From: Clostridia bacterium
Lineage (GTDB): Bacteria; Bacillota_A; Clostridia; Christensenellales; Aristaeellaceae
DNA length: 34,923 nt
Direction: 5' to 3'
Assembly: GCA_017412025.1 (NCBI GenBank)
Contig: JAFQOY010000070.1
Location: forward strand, 1-34,923
The notes under the pieces are model-generated. The model worked only from the letters and a program-made list of their open reading frames with translations. It did not search any database and was not told the DNA's origin. The stretch's first letter is position 1. Every line of letters starts with the position of its first letter. A program made the translations under genes and the position numbers. Positions 6,550-14,983 of the stretch are shown here, piece by piece.

Positions 6550-7251
6550 ATGATCGAACAGTTTATCCTGTTTTTTCTGCAGGACGCCCTCTTTATGCTG
6601 GGGTATCTCTCTCAGGGAAATGCATTTCCCAAACCGCTGAGCAGGGATGAGGAATCGCGTCTGGTGGAGGCTGCGGCAAAGGGGGACAGGGCGGCGAGAG
6701 AAAAGCTGATTGAGCACAATTTGCGCCTGTGCGCGCATATCGCGCGGAAATACACGGTGCCGGGGTATGATCAGGACGACCTGATTTCTATCGGCACAGT
6801 TGGATTGATCAAGGGAGTCAATACATATAAGAGCGGAACGGGAACGCAGCTGAGCACCTATTGCGCGCGATGCATAGAAAATGAGATCCTCATGTGCCTG
6901 CGTGCCAGCCAGAAGCGGAAGGGCGAGGTATCCCTCCAGGAACCCATCGGCGTGGATGCGGAAGGAAATGAGATGACGCTGATTGACGTGATGGGCACGG
7001 ATGAAGATGAAGTGCACGGCCAGGTGGAACGGCGGATCAGCCTTGAGCATGTGCGTGCTCTGGTGAAGGAGTGTCTCCGGGGGAGGGAACGCACGGTGAT
7101 CGAGATGCGATACGGATTGCTCGACGGCCGGATATATGCGCAGCAGGAGGTTGCCGATCGCCTGGGCATCTCGCGCTCGTATATTTCGCGGATTGAAAAG
7201 AAAGCGATGCAGAGCCTGAAGGAAGCGTTTGAAAGCGGAAGAAAAGCATGA
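6550..7251 (+). CDS. sigK: RNA polymerase sporulation sigma factor sigma-K
   Basis: Directs late mother-cell transcription in sporulation (coat, exosporium, cell lysis). The N-terminus is a hydrophobic pro-sequence (MIEQFILFFLQDALFMLGYL) followed by NAFPKPLS, as in pro-sigma-K of Bacillus. Region 2 follows: IEHNLRLCAHIARKY, DLISIGTVGLIKGVNTY and ARCIENEILM. Region 4 has ERTVIEMRYGL and the helix-turn-helix GISRSYISRIEKKAM. Length is 233 residues, about the normal size, and the gene is continuous with no skin-type insertion. The RBS GGAGGTGAT is a nearly full match to the 16S tail, 8 bases before the ATG. It diverges from a collagen-like ORF of spore-surface type. Confidence 0.95.
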   Translation: MIEQFILFFLQDALFMLGYLSQGNAFPKPLSRDEESRLVEAAAKGDRAAREKLIEHNLRLCAHIARKYTVPGYDQDDLISIGTVGLIKGVNTYKSGTGTQLSTYCARCIENEILMCLRASQKRKGEVSLQEPIGVDAEGNEMTLIDVMGTDEDEVHGQVERRISLEHVRALVKECLRGRERTVIEMRYGLLDGRIYAQQEVADRLGISRSYISRIEKKAMQSLKEAFESGRKA

Positions 7252-7258
7252 ATCGGTA

Positions 7259-7286
7259 TTGACAGAAAACGCAGACGTGATATCAT
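7259..7286 (+). promoter_or_regulatory. Sigma-A promoter of the TauE-like gene
   Basis: TTGACA (7259-7264), 16-bp spacer, TATCAT (7281-7286) preceded by TGA as an extended -10. It begins 8 bases after the sigK stop, separating the permease from sigK control. Confidence 0.65.
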
Positions 7287-7322
7287 GAAGCCGGATTGCT
7301 GAAGAGGATGGGAGCGGACGGA

Positions 7323-8048
7323 ATGATCTGGTGGATGATTGCCGCTGTATGTGCGTTTTTTGTCAAGGGGCTGTGCGGCTTTGCCAATACGCTGGTGTTT
7401 ACGGCGGTCATGAGCTTTGGCGTGAGCAATATTGCGATTTCGCCGGTGGAATTGCTGCTGGGTTATCCGACCAATGCGCTGATTGCGTGGCGGGAGAGAA
7501 AATCCATCGAATGGAGGCTGTGCCTGCCGCTGGCTGCGCTTGTCGTTCTGGGCAGCATACCGGGCATGCTGCTGCTGAAAAACGCGGACGCAGGCGCGAT
7601 CAAGGCGCTGTTCGGCGTGCTGATTGTGGCGCTTGGCCTGGAGATGCTTCTTCGCGGCCGCAAAGGCTCCGGGGAGAAGGAAAGCAGAGGATCGCGGACG
7701 GCGCTGGCTGTAATCGGTCTGCTTTCGGGCGTGCTGTGCGGTCTGTTCGGCGTGGGCGCGCTGCTTGGCGCATACGTCGGGCGGACGGCAAAGAACAGCA
7801 GCGCATTCAGGGCAAACCTCTGTTTTGTGTTCTTTGTGGAAAATACGCTGCGCATCGTTACCTATACGGCGGCGGGGATTCTGCATGCAGGGCTGCTTGG
7901 GCAGGCTGCGATGCTTGTGCCGTTTATGCTGCTGGGGCTGTATCTGGGGTTTGCCGCATGCGGCAGGCTGAATGAGCGTGTGGTTCAAAAGGCGGTCGTC
8001 GTGATGCTGATTATATCCGGCATGGTGCTGATTGCCGGAAATATCTGA
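7323..8048 (+). CDS. TauE/SafE family permease (sulfite/organosulfur or other anion exporter)
   Basis: A polytopic membrane protein of the TauE/SafE (DUF81) family, whose members export sulfite, sulfoacetate and related anions. Of its 241 residues most lie in about eight hydrophobic segments, arranged as two halves separated by a charged loop (LLRGRKGSGEKESRGS). Each half begins with a small-residue-rich stretch: VKGLCGFANT near the start, and LSGVLCGLFGVGALLGAYV in the second half; the GxxxGxxGxGG-like pattern is typical of the family. The start at 7323 is taken because GGGAGCGG lies just upstream; a TTG at 7296 is in frame but unsupported. It is monocistronic. The substrate is unknown. Confidence 0.82.
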   Translation: MIWWMIAAVCAFFVKGLCGFANTLVFTAVMSFGVSNIAISPVELLLGYPTNALIAWRERKSIEWRLCLPLAALVVLGSIPGMLLLKNADAGAIKALFGVLIVALGLEMLLRGRKGSGEKESRGSRTALAVIGLLSGVLCGLFGVGALLGAYVGRTAKNSSAFRANLCFVFFVENTLRIVTYTAAGILHAGLLGQAAMLVPFMLLGLYLGFAACGRLNERVVQKAVVVMLIISGMVLIAGNI

Positions 8049-8128
8049 ACCGGAGGCTGAAAGGGCGGATATCGCAGGGCGGATTTGCCCGGGCTGCGCA
8101 CTGTTTTTGGCATTCAGAGCAAAAATAC

Positions 8129-8157
8129 TTGATCTTTGAGGCAAGACGTGTTAGAAT
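8129..8157 (+). promoter_or_regulatory. Sigma-A promoter of efp
   Basis: TTGATC (8129-8134), 17-bp spacer, TAGAAT (8152-8157). This predicts a 5' leader of about 90 bases before the start at 8254. Confidence 0.7.
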
Positions 8158-8186
8158 AACAAATACGAATGTACTTTGCCTCATAT

Positions 8187-8209
8187 GCCTTTCTTCAGGA
8201 AAGGCTTTT
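8187..8209 (+). terminator. Terminator-like hairpin in the efp leader
   Basis: A perfect 7-bp stem (GCCTTTC 8187-8193 with GAAAGGC 8199-8205) and a 5-base loop are followed by TTTT, between the efp promoter and its start codon. ATGCC at 8185-8189 could pair instead with GGCAT at 8210-8214, giving a possible alternative fold. It may attenuate efp or be a stabilising leader structure. Confidence 0.4.
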
Positions 8210-8253
8210 GGCATGCATGAATAATTCATTTCGATATTATGGAGGGATTCCAC

Positions 8254-8811
8254 ATGATTACTGCAGGCGATTTCCGCAAGGGCGTTACCATTGAGTGGGA
8301 AAACGGCGTCTGGTCCATCGTTGATTTCCAGCACGTTAAGCCGGGCAAGGGCGCTGCGTTTGTTCGCACCAAGCTCAAGAACGTCATGACCGGCGCTGTC
8401 GTCGAGCGTTCTTTCAACCCGACCGATAAGCAGCCGCGCGCGACCATCGAGACCAAGGAGATGCAGTACGTCTACACCGACGGCGAGTTCTACTACTTCA
8501 TGGATCCGGAGAGCTTTGAGCAGATCCCGCTGACGCTGGATCAGGTCGAGGACGCCATCCGCTTCATGAAGGAAGAGACCATGGCAACCATCCGCTTCTA
8601 CAAGGGCAAGGCGTTCTCCGTCGACGCGCCGAACTTCGTTGTGCTCGAGGTGACCGACACTGAGCCGGGCTTCAAGGGCGACACCACCAGCAACACCACC
8701 AAGCCGGCGACCCTGGAGACCGGCTACCAGATCTCTGTGCCGCTGTTCATCAACATCGGCGACAAGATCCGCGTGGATACCCGCGACGGTTCCTACATGT
8801 CCCGCGCGTAA
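8254..8811 (+). CDS. efp: Translation elongation factor P
   Basis: Binds the ribosome between P and E sites and rescues stalling at consecutive prolines. The 185-residue protein shows the three-domain EF-P layout. It starts [20 protein letters not shown]; the domain I loop [10 protein letters not shown] carries K32, the residue modified in some bacteria; the C-terminal signature runs [19 protein letters not shown] with [12 protein letters not shown] at the end. GGAGGG precedes the ATG at 8254; the in-frame ATG at 8239 is upstream of that RBS and is rejected. Codon use is strongly biased to GC-ending codons, as for a highly expressed gene. Confidence 0.97.
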   Translation: MITAGDFRKGVTIEWENGVWSIVDFQHVKPGKGAAFVRTKLKNVMTGAVVERSFNPTDKQPRATIETKEMQYVYTDGEFYYFMDPESFEQIPLTLDQVEDAIRFMKEETMATIRFYKGKAFSVDAPNFVVLEVTDTEPGFKGDTTSNTTKPATLETGYQISVPLFINIGDKIRVDTRDGSYMSRA

Positions 8812-8853
8812 GTCTTTGATTCTGTATTGGGCAGAAAGAAAGGCGGCCTGACC

Positions 8854-9279
8854 ATGAGCAAAATGAGCGAAAAGGTTGCATATCTGAAGGGATTGGCGGA
8901 AGGCCTTGGCGTAAACGGCGATACCGAGCAGGGCAAGCTGATGCTTGCGATGATCGATGTGCTGGATGCGTTTGCCGAGGAGTGCAAGAACCTTGACGAT
9001 AAGGTTGAGGAACTTGAGGAGTACGTCGAGGATATCGACAACGACGTCAGCGATCTGGAGGAGGCGCTGTTCTCTGAAGAGGATGACGACGAGGAAGATG
9101 ACGAATACGACGACGATGAAGAGGATGACGACGATGCTCTGATCGAGTACGAGTGCCCGCACTGCGGCACCGTGATCTTCTTTGACGAGGAAGCGTTTGA
9201 CATGGAGCAGGAGCATCTTTGTCCGAACTGCAACCGCAAGGTATTTGAAGAGGATGAAGAGCCGGAAGACGAGGAGTAA
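8854..9279 (+). CDS. CD1247-type acidic protein with C-terminal zinc ribbon
   Basis: Matches my recognition of the clostridial CD1247 N-terminal domain family. The head MSEKVAYLKGLAEGLG is followed by an N-terminal helical part with a leucine-containing coiled coil to about residue 65. Then comes a very acidic run of Asp and Glu (about 65-95), then a zinc-ribbon with CPHC and CPNC pairs (about 103-130), and another acidic tail. Length is 141 residues; cytoplasmic. Function is unknown. The start at 8854 is taken for the purine-rich AAAGGCGG upstream. It follows efp closely and may be co-transcribed. Arrangement suggests a nucleic-acid- or ribosome-associated accessory factor, which is inference only. 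Confidence 0.75.
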   Translation: MSKMSEKVAYLKGLAEGLGVNGDTEQGKLMLAMIDVLDAFAEECKNLDDKVEELEEYVEDIDNDVSDLEEALFSEEDDDEEDDEYDDDEEDDDDALIEYECPHCGTVIFFDEEAFDMEQEHLCPNCNRKVFEEDEEPEDEE

Positions 9280-9417
9280 TCCTCGGGTGGGTTGACCACA
9301 GGAAGGCTATGAGGGGGACTGATGCGGGACAGCGCAAGTATGCGTTTCCGCACAGTCTCCTTTTTTGATCGATGTACCGGGCGATTGGCCCAGAGAGAAA
9401 CGGTAAAGGTTGTTGAC

Positions 9418-10872
9418 ATGAAAAAGCGTATCTCTTTTCTGATGCTTGTTCTGCTTGTGCTGCTTGGCGCCTGCGCGATGGCGGAGGATATCGTGTATAC
9501 CGGATCCGTCACCAAGAACATGACGATCCGGAAGAAGAAATCCACGTCTGCAGCAAAGGTGGATAGCGTGGAGGCGGGCGAGACCATCCACATTCTGGAA
9601 TACGGCCAGGAGTGGACGCGCGTGGAGAAGGACGGAAAGACGGGCTATGTGCTCAGCAAGAACGTCGTGGATCTGGCGCTGGCGGACGGTTATGATGACG
9701 AGGGGCAGGCGCTGTATCGCGGCGTGGCGTCCAAGGAACTGACTGTACGCGAAAAGAAGAGCAAGTCGGCGCTGCGGATGCAGATGCTGGAGGAGGGCGA
9801 AACCGTCCACATCCTTGCGCTTGATAAGGAATGGTTCCAGGTTGTCAAGCACGGCGTTGTCGGCTATGTGCTGGCCAGCGGCATCGGCAGCCTCGAAGCC
9901 GCCCGGGAGGGGATGGAGATCCCGCAGGAGCTGATTCCGCCGCCGCCGTTTACGGCCGTGTATAAGGCCATGGCGGACGTCAACCTCTCCATCCGCAGGA
10001 ATGCGGACGCAGATTCAAAGCTCATGGGCACGGTGTACGAGAAGGAATACGTCGACGTGATGAGCGTTGACGGGGAATGGGCGCATGTGAAGAAGGGCAG
10101 CGCCGAGGGCTATGTCCGCGCGAAGCATCTTCGCTACTTTGAACGGTATGATCCCTACGGGCCGTATGTGCCGGGCGTGACGTGGTATCCCTATGCCGCT
10201 GCGGCGACGGAGGATACGGAGATCATCGACGATGCGACCGGCGAAACGCTGCAGGTTGTATCTGCCGGCAGCATCATGGCCGTCAGCGCGCTTGACGAGC
10301 GCTTTGCGGTGACGCTTCCGTATGACCGTGTGACTGGGTGTGTGCAGGCGACGGGCAATCTGGAGCTTGAGTCGGTCAAGGCATGGGACGAGGCGCAGAT
10401 GGGCGACCTGATCGCGGTGTATTCCACCTACTACGACCCGGTGCAGCAGACACAGGAACAGATCGGTCGGTTCCACAACATCATGCAGGGTGTTGAGCGC
10501 CTGCAGGATGTGATCATCGCGCAGGGAGAGAAGTTTTACTTCAACGATTACTGCGGACCGTATACGCTTTCCAACGGCTATATGGAAGGGCCGATCATCA
10601 ACTACGTTTCAAGCGACAAGCTTGGACCCGGCGGCGGCATCTGCCAGGTGTCGACCACGCTTTACAATGCCGTGCTTCAGGTGCCCATCGAGATCATCAA
10701 GTGGCAGGTACATTCCTCCTACGGCATCTCGTACGCGCCGCTGAATTTTGACGCGGCGGTTGGCGCGGGCAACATCGATTTCCGTGTGCGCAATACGCTC
10801 CCGTATGACGTGCGCATGGCGCTGCAGGCTGTCGGCGGCGTGCTGACTGTGCGCCTGTACCGGGCCAGCTGA
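9418..10872 (+). CDS. Exported SH3b repeat and VanW-domain protein
   Basis: A 484-residue cell-envelope protein. The N-terminal signal peptide (MKKRISFLMLVLLVLLGACA) has a cysteine in LLGAC, so it could be a lipoprotein. Three SH3b-like modules follow, at about 25-85, 98-155 and 180-245; each has the (S/K)xLTVRxKKSxSA...W...V...GYV pattern, and they probably bind peptidoglycan. A linker leads to a C-terminal VanW-like domain with FHNIMQGVERL, GEKFYFNDYCGPYTLSNGY and the hallmark GPGGGICQVSTTLYNA. VanW was named from vancomycin-resistance clusters but its biochemical role is unknown; nothing here indicates resistance. The start at 9418 begins the signal peptide, with AAAGG upstream. Its stop overlaps the start of a paralogue. 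Confidence 0.87.
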   Translation: MKKRISFLMLVLLVLLGACAMAEDIVYTGSVTKNMTIRKKKSTSAAKVDSVEAGETIHILEYGQEWTRVEKDGKTGYVLSKNVVDLALADGYDDEGQALYRGVASKELTVREKKSKSALRMQMLEEGETVHILALDKEWFQVVKHGVVGYVLASGIGSLEAAREGMEIPQELIPPPPFTAVYKAMADVNLSIRRNADADSKLMGTVYEKEYVDVMSVDGEWAHVKKGSAEGYVRAKHLRYFERYDPYGPYVPGVTWYPYAAAATEDTEIIDDATGETLQVVSAGSIMAVSALDERFAVTLPYDRVTGCVQATGNLELESVKAWDEAQMGDLIAVYSTYYDPVQQTQEQIGRFHNIMQGVERLQDVIIAQGEKFYFNDYCGPYTLSNGYMEGPIINYVSSDKLGPGGGICQVSTTLYNAVLQVPIEIIKWQVHSSYGISYAPLNFDAAVGAGNIDFRVRNTLPYDVRMALQAVGGVLTVRLYRAS

Positions 10873-11876
10873 TGCGGCGTGCGCTTCGGGCTGTATGGAC
10901 GGCCCTGATTCTGCTGGCTGCGCTGACGGTGTGCGCGGCTGCGGAGGAGAAGGATACAAAAGAGACGCCGCAGTTTTACGGCGTCATCGGGACAAAAATG
11001 CATATGCGCTATAAACCGCAGGAGAACGCCTCCTCGCTGATGCTGCTGGAGCCGGGAACGGTTGTGGATGTGTACAGCAAGGGGCGGACGTGGACGCGCA
11101 TGGCACATGAGGGCCGGATCGGTTATGTGAAGACCAAGTACATTGAGCTTGTCCAGCGCAAGGATCCGTTTCAGGGGCCAATGCCCGGCACGCGTGCGCA
11201 TGCGGCGGTCGGCTTTGTGCTGGAGGATACGAGCTTTACGGCGGAAGGGTACAAAAGCGCCGTCCGCGTCAGCCGCGGGGCGTGGCTGTCGATTGAAAAG
11301 CTCAGCGACGGAAAAGCGTATTTTCCGTACATGCGCGCGGCGAAAAATGCCAGCGTAAGCGCGGATAAGCTAAGAATATATGAATTCATCCCGTGGGACG
11401 AGGCGAAACCGGGCGATCTGCTCCATGCGTTCACAACGTTCTACTCAACCAGTCAGACAAAGGAAGGCAATACCGGCAGGATGTACAACATTGCTCTGGC
11501 GGCACAGAGGCTGACGGGGATACGGATTGAGCCGGGCGAAAGCTTCTCCTTCAACGCGATTTGCGCGCCGTATACGCGGGAGAACGGATATAAAACCGCG
11601 CCGGTGCTCGGCGGAGAGAGTGATATGGGCTATGGCGGCGGCGTATGCCAGGTCTGCTCCACGATTTATAACATTGCGCTGCGCGTGCCGACGGTGATCG
11701 AGGACATGAACTGGCATGCGCAGGCAGGCACGAGCTACCTGCCCGGCGGCTTTGATGCGACGGTCAGCGATGAAAAGGACATGGTGTTCCGCAACATCCT
11801 GCCCTATGCGCTGCGCCTCGAGTTTGAAAGCCAGGACGGCGTGATGACCGCATTCCTGTTCAGGGATTACGAGTGA
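10872..11876 (+). CDS. Exported SH3b and VanW-domain protein, paralogue of the preceding gene
   Basis: A 334-residue exported protein with a signal peptide (hydrophobic WTALILLAALTVCAAA), one SH3b module (about 36-93, MHMRYKPQENASS...GYVKTKYIEL) and a VanW domain (about 180-334). The domain carries MYNIALAAQRLTG, GESFSFNAICAPYTRENGY and the hallmark GYGGGVCQVCSTIYNIA. The ATG overlaps the previous stop (TGATG), so the two are translationally coupled. They are paralogues from tandem duplication, this one with one SH3b module instead of three. The hallmark has Cys-Ser where the first copy has Ser-Thr. It may remodel or bind the wall; the activity is unknown. Confidence 0.86.
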   Translation: MRRALRAVWTALILLAALTVCAAAEEKDTKETPQFYGVIGTKMHMRYKPQENASSLMLLEPGTVVDVYSKGRTWTRMAHEGRIGYVKTKYIELVQRKDPFQGPMPGTRAHAAVGFVLEDTSFTAEGYKSAVRVSRGAWLSIEKLSDGKAYFPYMRAAKNASVSADKLRIYEFIPWDEAKPGDLLHAFTTFYSTSQTKEGNTGRMYNIALAAQRLTGIRIEPGESFSFNAICAPYTRENGYKTAPVLGGESDMGYGGGVCQVCSTIYNIALRVPTVIEDMNWHAQAGTSYLPGGFDATVSDEKDMVFRNILPYALRLEFESQDGVMTAFLFRDYE

Positions 11877-11893
11877 CGGTTACGGAGGACAAC

Positions 11894-12634
11894 GTGAAGA
11901 TACTGATTGCAAATGACGATGGAATCCTCGCGCCGGGCCTTGCGGCGCTGGTCAGGGCGTTTTCCGGCGCGGGGCATGAGGTGATCGTCTGCGCGCCGGA
12001 TGCGCAGCGCTCCGCCGCCAGTCACAGCATGTCGTTTTCTCCGATTGCTGTGAAGGAAACTGCGCTTGATGGCGCTGCGAGGGCTTATGCCATCGGCGGT
12101 ACGCCGGTGGACTGCGTGAAGCTGGGGGTATGGAAGCTCTGCCGGGACGTCGATTATGTCGTCTCCGGTATCAACAAGGGCTATAACTGCGGAACGGATA
12201 TCCTGTATTCCGGCACGGTCGGCGCGGCGAGAGAAGCGGCGATGTTCGGCTATCCGGCGATGGCAGTTTCCCTGGCAGCAGAGCGCGAGGATCTGTATGA
12301 TCATGCCGCGCAGATGGCGCTTGAGATGTTTAATAAGCAGCTGGAGCATCCTCTGCCTGCGTATGCTGTGCTGAACCTCAATTATCCTGCGCAGGAAGTG
12401 CCGGAGGGGATTGTCTGCGTGCCGATGGCAAAGCGTTCCCATTACATTGAAAACTATGTCCGCAGGGAAGAAGCGGGCGGCGTTTATTATGTCATAGACG
12501 GCTATCCAGACCCGCATGCGCCGGAAAATGCAGACGACTGGACGATGCTGCGGCGCGGCTATGCGACGGTGACTGTGCTCGGCCACGATTTGACGGATTA
12601 CGGAGCCACAGATGCTTTCGGGCGTTATCTGTGA
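11894..12634 (+). CDS. surE: 5'/3'-nucleotidase SurE
   Basis: A metal-dependent nucleoside-monophosphate phosphatase active in nucleotide salvage and stationary-phase survival. Family blocks are complete: the metal-binding ILIANDDGI near the N-terminus, APDAQRSAASHSMSF (residues 36-50 area), the GTPVDCVKLG block and SGINKGYNCGTDILYSGTVGAAREAA. The protein is 246 residues, normal length. I choose the GTG at 11894 because GGAGG is 5 bases upstream and it places the conserved strand at the N-terminus; the GTG at 11873 has no such signal. It starts 17 bases after the VanW paralogue and likely ends that transcript. Confidence 0.94.
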   Translation: MKILIANDDGILAPGLAALVRAFSGAGHEVIVCAPDAQRSAASHSMSFSPIAVKETALDGAARAYAIGGTPVDCVKLGVWKLCRDVDYVVSGINKGYNCGTDILYSGTVGAAREAAMFGYPAMAVSLAAEREDLYDHAAQMALEMFNKQLEHPLPAYAVLNLNYPAQEVPEGIVCVPMAKRSHYIENYVRREEAGGVYYVIDGYPDPHAPENADDWTMLRRGYATVTVLGHDLTDYGATDAFGRYL

Positions 12635-12651
12635 ATCAAAAAAGAAAAATG

Positions 12652-12684
12652 ATGCAGGAAGTGGAAAACTTCTTGCATTTTTTT
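12652..12684 (+). terminator. Intrinsic terminator after surE
   Basis: An 11-bp stem with one G-T pair (12652-12662 with 12668-12678), 5-base loop and seven Ts. Its right arm contains the -35 box of the next gene's promoter. Confidence 0.88.
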
Positions 12685-12701
12685 CGCGTGTTTGATACAA
12701 T
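12673..12701 (+). promoter_or_regulatory. Sigma-A promoter of the RpiR-type gene, nested in the terminator
   Basis: TTGCAT (12673-12678), 17-bp spacer, TACAAT (12696-12701). The -35 box is the distal part of the surE terminator stem and the spacer starts with its T-run. Confidence 0.7.
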
Positions 12702-12749
12702 GGGGACAGATAAAATGCATCGATACTGCTTCAGGAGGGCGAATATACT

Positions 12750-13616
12750 ATGCAGGACATGCAGGACATGATGCGCAGACTCAATCAGTCCGGTAAACGC
12801 CTGAGCAAGGGCCACCGCAAGATTGCCGAGTACATCGTGGAGCATTATGACAAGGCGGTGTTTATGACCGCATCCAAGCTGGGCGAGAAGGTCGGCGTGA
12901 GCGAATCGACCGTCGTGCGCTTCGCCTCGGCGATGGGCTATGAGGGCTATCCGCAGCTGCAGCGCGCGCTGCAGGAGCTTGTGCGCCACTGGCTGACGGC
13001 TGTGCAGCGCTTTGAGATGGCAACGGATATCGACCAGAGCGAGGTGCTGCGTACCGTTCTGCATGCGGACATGCAGAACATCCGCACCACGACGGAGGAG
13101 ATTGACGCCGCTGCGTTTGACGAGGTGGTTGACAAGATCATCGCTGCACGCCATATTTATGTGATGGGTCTTCGTTCTGCGGCGCCGATTGCGCAGTTCC
13201 TGGCCTATTACCTCAACTTTATCTTTGATAATATCCGCATCGTTTCGGAGGCGAGCGGCGATGTGTTTGAGCAGATCAGCCGCATCAACGAGACGGATCT
13301 GCTCTTTGGCATCAGCTTCCCGCGCTATTCCACGCGCACGCTGGAGGCGATGAGCTTTGCCAAGGCGCGCGGCGCGCAGGTTGTTGGCCTGACGGACGGC
13401 CCCATGTCTCCGATCTGCGCATCGAGTACCGTCTGCCTGACGGCGAGAACGGACATGGCCTCCTTTGTCGATTCCATGGCTGCGCCGCTGTCGGTCATCA
13501 ATGCGCTGATCGTGGCGCTGGGCCTTCGCCGCAAGGAGGAGCTCAGCGAGCATTTCCGTCTGATGGAAGGAATCTGGGATGAGTACAGAGTCTATGTGGG
13601 CAAGGACAAGGCCTGA
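12750..13616 (+). CDS. RpiR/MurR family transcriptional regulator (HTH plus SIS domain)
   Basis: A DNA-binding regulator that senses a phosphosugar through a SIS domain. Residues 1-77 form the RpiR-type helix-turn-helix domain (LSKGHRKIAEYIVEHY, then TASKLGEKVGVSESTVVRFASAMGYEGYPQLQ). Residues ~125-260 are the SIS domain, with IYVMGLRSAAPIAQFLAYYL and DLLFGISFPRYSTRTLEAM. Length is 288 residues, typical. AGGAGG lies 10 bases before the ATG. No sugar-metabolism gene is adjacent, so the ligand is unknown. Its end overlaps the next gene by 38 bases, suggesting the regulator and the flavoprotein are co-expressed. Confidence 0.9.
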   Translation: MQDMQDMMRRLNQSGKRLSKGHRKIAEYIVEHYDKAVFMTASKLGEKVGVSESTVVRFASAMGYEGYPQLQRALQELVRHWLTAVQRFEMATDIDQSEVLRTVLHADMQNIRTTTEEIDAAAFDEVVDKIIAARHIYVMGLRSAAPIAQFLAYYLNFIFDNIRIVSEASGDVFEQISRINETDLLFGISFPRYSTRTLEAMSFAKARGAQVVGLTDGPMSPICASSTVCLTARTDMASFVDSMAAPLSVINALIVALGLRRKEELSEHFRLMEGIWDEYRVYVGKDKA

Positions 13617-14847
13617 CGTCGCCGTTATCGGCGGCGGCGCTGCGGGCATGATGGCGGCGCTGCAGGCTGCCTGGGCCGGAGCGAACGTCGTGCTGCTTGA
13701 GAAAAACGAAAAGCTGGGCAAGAAGATCTATATCACCGGCAAGGGCCGCTGCAATGTGACCAATGCCTGCGATACGGAGGATTTCTTCAGGCAGGTGCCG
13801 CGCAACAGCCGCTTTCTCAATGCGGCTGTGCGCCAGTTCACGTATGAGGACGTCGTTTTGCTGCTTGATATGCTCGGCACGCCGACCAAGGTGGAACGAG
13901 GGAACCGCGTATTCCCTGTGAGCGACAAGGCGAGCGATGTCACGCGCGCGTTTGCCCGCGGCATGAAGGACGCCGGCGTTCAGGTGGAACTCAATACCGC
14001 CGTCTCGCATATCCATAAAAACGGCGATGTGTTTGAGATCGCGCTGGCGCAGGGCGGCGTGCTTGAGGCGAAGAGCGTGATCGTCGCCACAGGCGGCATG
14101 AGCTACCCGTCCACGGGCTCCACGGGCGACGGCTACGCGTTCGCCAGGGAAAACGGGCATACGGTAACGCCGCTGTCCGGTTCGCTCGTCGGGTTGACGA
14201 TCGATGAAAAATGGCCGAAGCTGCTGATGGGCCTGTCGCTCAAGAACGTGCGCGTGAGCGCGCAGATGGGCAAAAAGCGGATATATGACGAGCTGGGCGA
14301 GATGCTCTTTACGCATTTCGGCGTCAGCGGTCCGCTGATCATCGAGCTGAGCAGCCATATGCCGGAGGATTTTTCCGCCGTGAGCGTGACGCTTGACATG
14401 AAGCCCGCGCTTACGCCCGAGCAGGTGGATCAGCGGCTTCAGCGGGAGTTCCAGGAGAATGTGCGCAGGCAGCTCTCTTCCGTGCTGGTCAGCCTTATGC
14501 CCTCGCGGATGGGGCCGGTGTTTGCGCAGCTGTGCGGTCTTTCGCCTGAGCAGCCGATCAACCAGATCACGCGGGAGCAGCGCCTTCAGATCGGCAGGAT
14601 GCTCAAGGCGCTTCCGCTGAACGTGACGGGAACGCGGCCGATTGAGGAGGCGATCGTCACCAGAGGCGGCGTTAACGTGCTGGAGATTGCGCCGGGAACG
14701 ATGATGAGCAAGACTGTGCCGGGGCTGTACTTTGCAGGCGAGGTGCTCGATGTGGATGCGCATACCGGCGGATTCAATCTGCAGATTGCCTTTTCTACCG
14801 GCGCGCTTGCAGGCAAGAGCGCGGCCGCATATTGCATCAAGGCGTAA
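13579..14847 (+). CDS. HI0933/BaiN-like FAD-dependent oxidoreductase
   Basis: A flavoprotein of the HI0933 family, which includes the bile-acid reductase BaiN. Most members have no known substrate. Visible: the dinucleotide-binding loop GGGAAGMMAALQAA (from about residue 18), LLEKNEKLGKKIYITGKGRC with NVTNA (the family signature), VIVATGGMSYPSTGSTGDGY, and the C-terminal FAD-contact block YFAGEVLDVDAHTGGFNLQ. It is soluble, 422 residues, complete. The ATG at 13579 lies within the end of the RpiR gene, with GGAAGG about 7 bases upstream, so expression is coupled. The BaiN activity itself should not be inferred from similarity alone. Confidence 0.88.
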   Translation: MSTESMWARTRPDVAVIGGGAAGMMAALQAAWAGANVVLLEKNEKLGKKIYITGKGRCNVTNACDTEDFFRQVPRNSRFLNAAVRQFTYEDVVLLLDMLGTPTKVERGNRVFPVSDKASDVTRAFARGMKDAGVQVELNTAVSHIHKNGDVFEIALAQGGVLEAKSVIVATGGMSYPSTGSTGDGYAFARENGHTVTPLSGSLVGLTIDEKWPKLLMGLSLKNVRVSAQMGKKRIYDELGEMLFTHFGVSGPLIIELSSHMPEDFSAVSVTLDMKPALTPEQVDQRLQREFQENVRRQLSSVLVSLMPSRMGPVFAQLCGLSPEQPINQITREQRLQIGRMLKALPLNVTGTRPIEEAIVTRGGVNVLEIAPGTMMSKTVPGLYFAGEVLDVDAHTGGFNLQIAFSTGALAGKSAAAYCIKA

Positions 14848-14908
14848 AGTCCGCCGGAATGAAGTATCCGGGGAAGAAAGCATGCGGATGCGCAGTGATG
14901 AACATGAC

Positions 14909-14935
14909 AAAAGCGGCCAGAGACGGCCGCTTTTT
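14909..14935 (+). terminator. Intrinsic terminator after the flavoprotein gene
   Basis: AAAAGCGGCC (14909-14918) pairs perfectly with GGCCGCTTTT (14925-14934) around a 6-base loop; the stem runs into TTTTT. Confidence 0.8.
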
Positions 14936-14983
14936 GCGCAGGACGTGTATTTGGATGGCAAAGCCGCATGAAGGAAAGAAGGG

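Noticed and set aside
8011..9216. Long minus-strand frame of about 400 codons opposite efp and the CD1247-type gene
   Set aside because: Lies antisense to two well-supported genes; its composition mirrors their GC-rich codon bias and no family is recognisable.
9418..11876. Vancomycin resistance from the VanW domains
   Set aside because: VanW-like domains are common in Clostridia without resistance, and no vanHAX-type or vanRS-type gene is present.
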